Assembly: GCA_020428615.1 (NCBI GenBank)
Contig: JAGQMO010000033.1
Span: 1-10,513, forward strand
Length of the DNA: 10,513 nt
Direction: 5' to 3'
Source: Patescibacteria group bacterium
GTDB lineage: Bacteria > Patescibacteriota > Minisyncoccia > Phycocordibacterales > UBA1006
Each line of letters starts with the position of its first letter. Within the stretch, counting starts at the first letter, position 1. A model generated the notes under the pieces. It had not been told where the DNA came from and ran no database searches. It saw only the letters and a list, made by a program, of their open reading frames with translations. Positions 5,338 to 10,347 of this stretch are shown here, piece by piece. The translations under genes and the position numbers were made by a program.

Positions 5338-5799
5338 ATGTCAGAATATAATCATTCAATTTCATGGAAAGCTTTTAATGCTTCTTCATATCGAGTTGGT
5401 ATCGTATCAGGACAGTTCAATACTGAAGCATGTGAATCGTTGATTGCGCGAGCTCAGGAAAAACTCTCTGAATACCAGGTGCCTGAAGACCATATCGATG
5501 TGTTTCGGGTTGCAGGGAGCGCAGAGTTGCCAGTTGTATTGAAACATTTGGCTGAAACTGAAAAGTATGATGTCCTCGTTGCTCTTGGTGTCATTATTCG
5601 AGGTCAGACCGTTCACTTTGATTACGTGGCAAAGATCGCGACCGAGGGTATTTTGAGAGTACAAATGGATTATGGCATTCCTATTGGGTTTGGTGTGCTC
5701 ATGCTTGAAACTCAAGACCAACTTGTCGATCGCATCCGGGTTGGTGGAGATGCAGTTGAAGCCGTCCTGCAATCCAAAAACATGATAAAAAACAGGTAA
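5338..5799 (+). CDS. ribH: 6,7-dimethyl-8-ribityllumazine synthase
   Basis: Lumazine synthase condenses 5-amino-6-ribitylaminouracil with 3,4-dihydroxy-2-butanone 4-phosphate to give the RibE substrate; it forms pentamers or 60-mer capsids. The 153-residue product shows VSGQFN (substrate loop), VAGSAELP (family VPGAxELP) and the signature VALGVIIRGQTVHFDYV with the catalytic His at 93, then GIPIGFGVLMLETQDQLVDRI. VAGS for VPGA and FGVLM for the usual FGVLT are mild departures. It follows ribE by four bases in the same unit. The stop codon lies in the loop of a terminator hairpin. RibBA and RibD, needed to make its two substrates, are not in this window. Confidence 0.95.
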   Translation: MSEYNHSISWKAFNASSYRVGIVSGQFNTEACESLIARAQEKLSEYQVPEDHIDVFRVAGSAELPVVLKHLAETEKYDVLVALGVIIRGQTVHFDYVAKIATEGILRVQMDYGIPIGFGVLMLETQDQLVDRIRVGGDAVEAVLQSKNMIKNR

Positions 5800-5812
5800 T
5801 AGTGCCTGTTTT
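5789..5812 (+). terminator. Terminator overlapping the ribH stop
   Basis: AAAACAGG (5789-5796) pairs perfectly with CCTGTTTT (5805-5812) around an eight-base loop (TAATAGTG) that begins with the ribH stop codon. The T-run is only four bases, so it may be leaky; a second, stronger hairpin follows 72 bases later. Confidence 0.6.
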
Positions 5813-5845
5813 ACCTATTCCTGTTGACTCATTCTTGTTATTTTG

Positions 5846-5867
5846 CTTTACTTATAATGTAAAGTAA
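5846..5867 (+). promoter_or_regulatory. TATAAT within an inverted repeat
   Basis: A perfect TATAAT (5853-5858) is framed by CTTTAC (5846-5851) and GTAAAG (5859-5864), with an overlapping alternative pair TTACTT/AAGTAA (5848-5853, 5862-5867). A TTGACT lies at 5824-5829, but the 23-base spacing is too long for a normal promoter. It may be a -10 element with a flanking operator, or simply a small hairpin followed by TTTTTT (5870-5875). Transcription starting near 5865 would meet the terminator at 5884-5921 after about 20 bases. Confidence 0.35.
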
Positions 5868-5883
5868 GTTTTTTCAATTTTAG

Positions 5884-5921
5884 AAAGAGGGGTTGGAGAT
5901 CATGGTTTCCACCCCTTTTTT
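5884..5921 (+). terminator. Strong intrinsic terminator before the second ribosomal unit
   Basis: AGGGGT-GGA (5888-5897, one bulged T) pairs with TCC-ACCCCT (5908-5916), extended by A/T and wobble pairs on both sides and closed by a short loop. It ends in six Ts (5916-5921). It ends any read-through from the rib genes, or cuts short a transcript from the TATAAT at 5853. The rpsN-unit promoter begins three bases later. Confidence 0.75.
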
Positions 5922-5923
5922 AC

Positions 5924-5951
5924 TTGCTCAAAACATTAAAATAAGTAGTAT
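5924..5951 (+). promoter_or_regulatory. Candidate promoter of the rpsN-secY unit
   Basis: TTGCTC (5924-5929), a 16-base spacer and TAGTAT (5946-5951) repeat the architecture seen before rpsS and fusA. The bases around the -10 (AAGTAGTATA) are identical to those upstream of rpsS over ten positions. The predicted start near 5958 gives a leader of about 190 bases before rpsN. Confidence 0.55.
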
Positions 5952-5957
5952 ATTCAC

Positions 5958-6151
5958 TAACTACGGTTGATCCGTGCCTCTCTATAGGGTATGTCCGTTT
6001 GGATATTTCTATACATTTGTGCGCGATATCGCGGTAGTGAGTTGGTTCCTTGAATCAACTCAAAAGGCCTCTACAGGTTATATTATTTACTAAGAAGAAA
6101 AGGGAGAGTCTTGTGACTCTATACCTTTGCTTACATCATTTATTATTTGAT
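5958..6151 (+). promoter_or_regulatory. Structured 5' leader of the rpsN-secY operon
   Basis: The leader contains four consecutive stem-loops with no T-tract. They are: 5983-6013 (13 pairs with one bulged T and three G-U pairs, loop GTTT); 6022-6033 (perfect palindrome CGCGATATCGCG); 6038-6062 (TGAGTTGGTT/AATCAACTCA, ten pairs, loop CCTTG); and 6105-6120 (AGAGTC-TTGT-GACTCT). A further pairing of AGGT at 6075 with ACCT at 6123 could close the last one. No tRNA, SRP or other known RNA pattern is recognised. By analogy with other ribosomal operons, it may bind a protein of this operon (S8 controls spc in E. coli) as an autoregulatory site; this is inference. Confidence 0.5.
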
Positions 6152-6337
6152 ATGGCAAAACAATCAGTTATTGCACGATCTCAAAAAAAACCAAAATATT
6201 CTACGCGGGAAGTAAATCGTTGCTTCCGTTGCGGTCGCAAACGCGGATATCGGCGTGATTTCGATCTCTGTCGCATTTGTTTCCGAGAACTCGCGAATGA
6301 AGGAAAGATTCCAGGAGTACGAAAATCATCTTGGTAA
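6152..6337 (+). CDS. rpsN: 30S ribosomal protein S14, zinc-binding (type Z)
   Basis: S14 (uS14) binds the 3' domain of 16S rRNA in the 30S head. The 61-residue product is the short zinc-ribbon form: MAKQSVIARSQKKPKYSTRE, then cysteines 24, 27, 40 and 43 (CFRC...CRIC), and the C-terminal ICFRELANEGKIPGVRKSSW. All four zinc ligands are intact. The start at 6152 is fixed by the canonical MAK(K/Q)S and exact family length; the frame is open 34 codons further upstream (to 6050), but that stretch is leader hairpin and is not conserved. TTATTTG lies two bases before the ATG, in place of a Shine-Dalgarno sequence. Confidence 0.97.
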   Translation: MAKQSVIARSQKKPKYSTREVNRCFRCGRKRGYRRDFDLCRICFRELANEGKIPGVRKSSW

Positions 6338-6376
6338 TTTTAGGGTTTATTAGCAATTAACACATTTACTTAACAT

Positions 6377-6763
6377 ATGGACAAAATCGGAGATATGCTC
6401 GTTACCATTAAGAACGCGGGTCGTGCCGGTAAAACATCGGTACATATTCCTTATTCTGGTTACAAAATGAACATAGCACGAGCACTCTTTCAGGAGGGAT
6501 ATATTAAATCCTATGCCCAGAAAGACACCAACACAGGAAGCGTTCTTGAAATTGATCTTCTCTATAGCGATGAACGACCGAGAATTACTGAAATACAACG
6601 AATTTCAAAACCATCACGGCGATTGTATACCAATACAAAAGGAATTCGTCCGGTCAAACAAGGACACGGGTCTGTATTCCTCTCTACGCCAAAAGGAATC
6701 TTAACAGGGAAGCAAGCAAGAAAAGAACAGGTTGGAGGAGAAATTTTGTTTGAAATTTCTTAA
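6377..6763 (+). CDS. rpsH: 30S ribosomal protein S8
   Basis: S8 (uS8) is a primary binder of the central domain of 16S rRNA and, in E. coli, the translational repressor of the spc operon. The 128-residue product shows DKIGDMLVTIKNA, the central strand region LEIDLLYSD, ISKPSRRLYT and the C-terminal signature GSVFLSTPKGILTGKQARKEQVGGEILFEI. STPKG replaces the more usual STS(K/R)G. Length is standard. It follows rpsN after a 39-base AT-rich gap without a Shine-Dalgarno sequence. Because the rplX-rplE site where E. coli S8 acts is separated from rpsH here, its feedback target, if any, may be the rpsN leader. Confidence 0.97.
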   Translation: MDKIGDMLVTIKNAGRAGKTSVHIPYSGYKMNIARALFQEGYIKSYAQKDTNTGSVLEIDLLYSDERPRITEIQRISKPSRRLYTNTKGIRPVKQGHGSVFLSTPKGILTGKQARKEQVGGEILFEIS

Positions 6764-6794
6764 TCATTATTATTAGCATTTATTATTGATACGT

Positions 6795-7331
6795 ATGTCA
6801 CGACTTTCTAAACAACCCATCGCTATTCCAGTAGGAGTAGAAGTGACCAAAAACGGAGAGATGCTCTCTGTGAAGGGTCCAAAAGGAGAATTGTCACGAA
6901 GTTTCAAGGATGATGTTGTCGCAGTTACCGTTGAAAACGGTGCGGTTACATTCAAGAAACAGGTTGATACGGTTTTCTCTCGAGCACTCATTGGTACATA
7001 TGCTTCTCATGTTATGAACATGATTGAAGGAGTTACCAATGGATTTGAAAAAAAACTCGTTGTCGAAGGGGTAGGATTCCGATCTGAAGTAAAGGGAAAG
7101 AATCTTGAAATGGCGCTCGGTTTTTCACACCCGGTCGTTATGGAAATTCCCGAAGGACTCTCTGCTACTGCCGACAAGAACATCATCACTATTTCAGGGA
7201 TTGATAAAGAAAAAACCATGCAGTTCGCTGCACAGGTTCGAGCGAAAAAGAAACCAGAACCGTATAAAGGAAAAGGGATTCGCTACGAAGGAGAAATTAT
7301 TCGCCGTAAACAAGGTAAGAAATCTGCGTAG
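6795..7331 (+). CDS. rplF: 50S ribosomal protein L6
   Basis: L6 (uL6) sits near the factor-binding site of the 50S subunit, contacting the sarcin-ricin region. The 178-residue product has the normal two-domain layout: MSRLSKQPIAIPVGVEV at the N-terminus, VKGPKGEL, then VEGVGFRSEVKGKNLEMALGFSHPV opening the second domain, and the C-terminal signature KKPEPYKGKGIRYEGEIIRRKQGK. The ATG at 6795 gives the canonical MSR start; an in-frame TTG at 6786 would add three residues and is not needed. The 31-base gap from rpsH is AT-rich with several TTATT repeats and no Shine-Dalgarno sequence. It ends in TAG. Confidence 0.97.
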   Translation: MSRLSKQPIAIPVGVEVTKNGEMLSVKGPKGELSRSFKDDVVAVTVENGAVTFKKQVDTVFSRALIGTYASHVMNMIEGVTNGFEKKLVVEGVGFRSEVKGKNLEMALGFSHPVVMEIPEGLSATADKNIITISGIDKEKTMQFAAQVRAKKKPEPYKGKGIRYEGEIIRRKQGKKSA

Positions 7332-7354
7332 GTGCACGATTTGTTAATAACACT

Positions 7355-7705
7355 ATGAACAATTCAGAGTATACACATATCAAACGAAAACGGCGACACG
7401 CACGTGTTCGCGCAAAGATTTCCGGGACACCTGAACGTCCTCGTTTGACTGTTTTTCGTTCGAATAAAAACATTTACGCACAGATTATTGATGATACGAC
7501 CGGAACGACTCTTGCTGAAGCGAACGATCAGAAAGATACAAAAGGATCTAAGGTTGATCGTGCCAAAGCAGTTGGAAAGGCAGTTGCTGAAGCAGCCCAA
7601 GCAAAAAACATTACAACGGTCGTGTTTGATCGTAGCGGTTACCTCTACACAGGACGCGTAAAATTTCTTGCAGAAGCAGCACGTGCTGCAGGACTTAACT
7701 TTTAA
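7355..7705 (+). CDS. rplR: 50S ribosomal protein L18
   Basis: L18 (uL18) binds 5S rRNA with L5 and carries it into the central protuberance. The 116-residue product shows the basic N-terminus KRKRRHARVRAKISGTPERPRLTVFRSNKNIYAQIIDD and the C-terminal FDRSGYLYTGRVKFLAEAARAAGLNF (family [20 protein letters not shown]). Length is normal. The ATG at 7355 is the first in frame. It lies between rplF and rpsE in the standard order, with gaps of 23 and 18 bases and no Shine-Dalgarno sequence. Confidence 0.97.
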   Translation: MNNSEYTHIKRKRRHARVRAKISGTPERPRLTVFRSNKNIYAQIIDDTTGTTLAEANDQKDTKGSKVDRAKAVGKAVAEAAQAKNITTVVFDRSGYLYTGRVKFLAEAARAAGLNF

Positions 7706-7723
7706 TTATTTAATTTATTTATT

Positions 7724-8479
7724 ATGGAAGAACATAACAAAGAACAAGAGGTTGTTGAAAATACTGATGCTTCAGATTCACAGGATACATCTTCACAACC
7801 CGCAGGAGTAGATACCACTACACCATCTGCAAACACAGAAAGAGGTGCTCGTGGAGGAGCTCGCCGAAACTTTGGTTCAAAAAAACCTGGATTTCGGAAG
7901 GGTTCACCGTCACGATTTCGATCTGAACGACCAAAGCCCGAATTCGAACAGAAAATTATTAACATCAGTCGTGTGACACGCGTGGTGAAGGGAGGACGTC
8001 GCCTCTCATTTCGCGTAGACATGGTTATTGGAGATAATAAGGGTCGGGTTGGTCTCGGTTCAGGAAAAGCGACCGATACTTCGCTCGCTATTCAGAAAGC
8101 GTTTGCACAAGCTCGCAAACATCTTATTAAAATAAAACGAACAGAGAATAACTCTATTCCGTTCGCAGTAGATGCAAAAGTTACTTCATCTCGTATTGAG
8201 ATGATGCCAAATCACGGACGTGGTTTAGTGGCTGGGTCTACTATGCGAACCGTGCTTGAGCTCGCTGGTATTACTGATGTTTCAGCTCGCGTTCATTCAC
8301 GTTCAAAAAATAAATTGAACAACGCGAAAGCAGCTCTCAAGGCATTGAAAGTATTTTCAGTTCCTATGGAACCATTGAAAGACGAGCCAAAAGATACAAG
8401 GCAAAAAGGTCGATTTGGTAATCGCAGTGATCGTCCAGGAGCTCGAAAACCTCGAGCTTCTGTATCGAGTAATCAATAA
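7724..8479 (+). CDS. rpsE: 30S ribosomal protein S5 with long terminal extensions
   Basis: S5 (uS5) lies at the mRNA entry channel and affects decoding accuracy. The core (about residues 73-212) has the dsRNA-binding-like domain EFEQKIINISRVTRVVKGGRRLSF, GDNKGRVGLGSGKATDTSLAIQKA, and the C-terminal GRGLVAGSTMRTVLELAGITDV. At 251 residues it is much longer than the usual 160-170. An N-terminal extension of about 72 residues starts acidic and Ser/Thr/Gln-rich (1-38), then turns Arg/Gly-rich (39-70). A C-terminal tail of about 39 residues is rich in basic residues and Pro. GRGLVAG replaces GTGIIAG, and HSRSKNKLN replaces the usual GSxNxxN region. The ATG at 7724 has TTATTTA two bases before it. 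rplO follows six bases after the stop, so rpmD (L30) is absent. Confidence 0.95.
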   Translation: MEEHNKEQEVVENTDASDSQDTSSQPAGVDTTTPSANTERGARGGARRNFGSKKPGFRKGSPSRFRSERPKPEFEQKIINISRVTRVVKGGRRLSFRVDMVIGDNKGRVGLGSGKATDTSLAIQKAFAQARKHLIKIKRTENNSIPFAVDAKVTSSRIEMMPNHGRGLVAGSTMRTVLELAGITDVSARVHSRSKNKLNNAKAALKALKVFSVPMEPLKDEPKDTRQKGRFGNRSDRPGARKPRASVSSNQ

Positions 8480-8485
8480 ACTACC

Positions 8486-8926
8486 ATGCAAATGAATCAA
8501 TTAAAACGGAAAACACCGAACCAAAAGGCAAAACGTGTTGGGCGTGGTGGACTTCGAGGTAAAACCTCAGGACGAGGTCACAAGGGTCAAAAACAGCACG
8601 GCGGACACGGTATTCGTGCTGAGATTCGGGATCAAATTAAAAAGCTCCCAAAGTTGCGCGGACGAGGAAAGAATTCAAATAAATCAATTCAACCGAATAA
8701 CCTCGTTGTTAATGTTGCAACGATTGAAGCTTCTTTCAACGCTGGCGATACCGTATCTCCACTGACGCTCAAAGAAAAGGGTCTCATTCAAGGAGCACCT
8801 GCGCGTAAATCATCGGTGAAAATTCTTGGCAATGGAGATTTGAGTAAAAAAGTAAGCGTTGAGGGATGTTTGGTATCTAAGTCAGCAGCAGAAAAAATTA
8901 GCAAGGCTGGCGGTAGCGTGGCATAA
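8486..8926 (+). CDS. rplO: 50S ribosomal protein L15
   Basis: L15 (uL15) is a late-assembly protein that threads a basic arm into 23S rRNA. The 146-residue product has the glycine- and arginine-rich N-terminus RVGRGGLRGKTSGRGHKGQKQHGGHG, typical of the family, followed by the globular C-terminal half with VVNVATIEASFNAGDTVSP, GLIQGAPARKSSVKILGNGDLSKKVSVEG and SAAEKISKAGG. A second ATG at 8492 (MNQLKRKTPN) fits the usual MKLxxLKP start equally well, so the protein may be two residues shorter. It lies six bases after rpsE and eight before secY. No Shine-Dalgarno sequence is seen. Confidence 0.96.
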   Translation: MQMNQLKRKTPNQKAKRVGRGGLRGKTSGRGHKGQKQHGGHGIRAEIRDQIKKLPKLRGRGKNSNKSIQPNNLVVNVATIEASFNAGDTVSPLTLKEKGLIQGAPARKSSVKILGNGDLSKKVSVEGCLVSKSAAEKISKAGGSVA

Positions 8927-8934
8927 TAGAGCGT

Positions 8935-10206
8935 ATGAATTCAATCAGGAGAAAATTTCATATTCTCATTAAAGATAAGTTCTTACGCAATAGTATTCTC
9001 TTTACGCTCGTGATGCTCATTGTTTTCAGGTTCTTGGCATCAGTGCCGGTTCCTGGTGTAAACCCGAGCGTATTGGCGCAATTTCTTGCGAGCAATCAAT
9101 TTTTCAGTTTTTTGAACCTCTTTTCCGGAGGAGGATTATCTCAACTATCAATTGTTGTGTTAGGAGTGGGACCGTACATCACAGGATCAATTATTATGCA
9201 ATTGATGACAACGGTTTCACCTAAACTCAAACGATTATTTCATGAAGAGGGTTCAATTGGTCGTAGGAAATTTAACACGTACTCTCGATTACTCACTGTT
9301 CCTATTGCGCTCATTCAGGGGGCAGGAATTTTAACGTTGTTGTCTCGTCAAGGGGCACTTCCAGAACTCACAACGTTTGGCATGATTACCAATGTATTGG
9401 TGGTGACTGCCGGTTCATTGTTAATCATGTGGATTGGAGAATTGATTACGGAATTTGGCGTTGGTAACGGGGTATCGCTCCTCATCTTTGCAGGAATCGT
9501 TGCATCATTGCCGAGCGTGTTTTCACAACTCGTTCAATCATACATTTCTTCAGAACTCTTTAATTACGTCCTCTATGCAATTGTTGTGTTAATTGTGATT
9601 ATTGCAGTCGTACTGATTAATGAGGCCGAACGCCGCGTTGGTATTACGTACTCCAAACAAGTGCGTGGTATGTCAACGTATGGAGGATCTGATACGTACA
9701 TCCCATTGAAAGTGAATCAGGCAGGAGTAATGCCAATCATCTTTGCGTTATCAATCATTTTGTTTCCGCAGATGCTCGCTGGATGGTTGCTTGATTCCAG
9801 TGTTTCATGGCTGGCTGAAGTTGCCCGCGTTATCAACTTTGTTTTAAATCACAATGTATGGTATCCGGCGTTGTACTTTATTCTCGTATTCGCCTTTACA
9901 TACTTCTACACTGCGATTACGTTTGATCCGGAAGCCATGAGTGAAAACCTCCATAAATCAGGAGCATTCGTTCCAGGTATTCGTCCCGGAGCATCGACTG
10001 AGGAGTACTTTGCGAAAGTAACATCTCGATTAACCTTTGTGGGAGCAACATTTCTTGGTCTTATTGCGGTGTTGCCAATTATCCTCTTATCAACCACAGG
10101 AAATTCAGCTGTCGCGATTGGAGGAACTGGAGTATTGATCGTTGTTTCAGTGGTTCTTGATTTAATCAAGAAGCTTGATGCGCAGGTTGCAATGAGGCAG
10201 TACTAA
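8935..10206 (+). CDS. secY: Protein translocase subunit SecY
   Basis: SecY is the channel of the Sec translocon, exporting proteins with SecA and inserting membrane proteins. The 423-residue product has ten predicted membrane segments at about 18-38, 71-92, 116-137, 150-170, 180-200, 210-229, 263-285, 309-329, 366-387 and 393-412. The plug region is GGGLSQLSIVVLGVGPYI (65-82). The cytoplasmic loop NEAERRVGITYSKQVRG is at 229-245, and the C5 loop KSGAFVPGIRPGASTEEYF at 341-359 carries the conserved arginine of GIRPG. Length is typical. It follows rplO by eight bases, as in the spc operon. adk, map, infA and rpmJ, which often follow secY, are not next; fusA is. Confidence 0.98.
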   Translation: MNSIRRKFHILIKDKFLRNSILFTLVMLIVFRFLASVPVPGVNPSVLAQFLASNQFFSFLNLFSGGGLSQLSIVVLGVGPYITGSIIMQLMTTVSPKLKRLFHEEGSIGRRKFNTYSRLLTVPIALIQGAGILTLLSRQGALPELTTFGMITNVLVVTAGSLLIMWIGELITEFGVGNGVSLLIFAGIVASLPSVFSQLVQSYISSELFNYVLYAIVVLIVIIAVVLINEAERRVGITYSKQVRGMSTYGGSDTYIPLKVNQAGVMPIIFALSIILFPQMLAGWLLDSSVSWLAEVARVINFVLNHNVWYPALYFILVFAFTYFYTAITFDPEAMSENLHKSGAFVPGIRPGASTEEYFAKVTSRLTFVGATFLGLIAVLPIILLSTTGNSAVAIGGTGVLIVVSVVLDLIKKLDAQVAMRQY

Positions 10207-10230
10207 TCATTGAGATAGCGCTTGTATTTA

Positions 10231-10258
10231 TTGCAAAAACAGCAATTTATAGTAGTAT
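10231..10258 (+). promoter_or_regulatory. Candidate promoter of fusA
   Basis: TTGCAA (10231-10236), 16 bases and TAGTAT (10253-10258) reproduce the spacing and the AGTAGTAT core seen before rpsS and rpsN. The -35 forms one arm of an ATTGC/GCAAT inverted repeat (10230-10234, 10242-10246). The predicted start near 10265 would place the hairpin at 10259-10302 inside the fusA leader. A weaker alternative, TTGAAC (10307-10312) with TATTTT (10332-10337), lies closer to fusA. Confidence 0.5.
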
Positions 10259-10302
10259 GAACAACAACAAATCAGCCTGAACTTGGCTTTTTGTTTTGGT
10301 TC
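10259..10302 (+). terminator. Terminator between secY and fusA
   Basis: The core stem AGCC/GGCT (10274-10277, 10285-10288) with a seven-base loop is followed by TTTTTGTTTT. Imperfect pairing extends outward through AAA/TTT and CAA/TTG to GAAC/GTTC, giving a long, interrupted hairpin. It probably ends the secY transcript. Because it lies downstream of the candidate fusA promoter, it could also attenuate fusA. The rest of 10303-10347 is AT-rich, with ATTAAG-A-CTTAAT (10315-10327) and no other feature that I can support. Confidence 0.6.
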
Positions 10303-10347
10303 ATATTTGAACATTATTAAGACTTAATTTCTATTTTTTATTTACAC

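Noticed and set aside
5407..5772. 121-codon open frame on the minus strand opposite ribH
   Set aside because: It lies wholly antisense to a conserved enzyme gene, and its translation resembles no family I know.
6050..6151. In-frame upstream extension of rpsN from a TTG, beginning with NQLKR as rplO does
   Set aside because: S14 type Z is 61 residues and starts at 6152; the extension overlaps leader hairpins, and the resemblance to the L15 N-terminus is short enough to be chance.
5800..6151. tRNA, SRP RNA or 6S RNA gene in the long intergenic region
   Set aside because: I see no T-loop GGTTCRA with paired acceptor arms, no CCA end, no GGAA-type SRP apical loop context and no long rod with a central bubble typical of 6S RNA.
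3567..6151. Insertion sequence, prophage or integron bringing in the four genes
   Set aside because: No transposase, integrase, terminal inverted repeats or direct flanking repeats were found at the edges of the block.
176..10206. Recoding of TGA to glycine
   Set aside because: Conserved glycines use GGN, tryptophans use TGG, and no conserved gene has an internal TGA.
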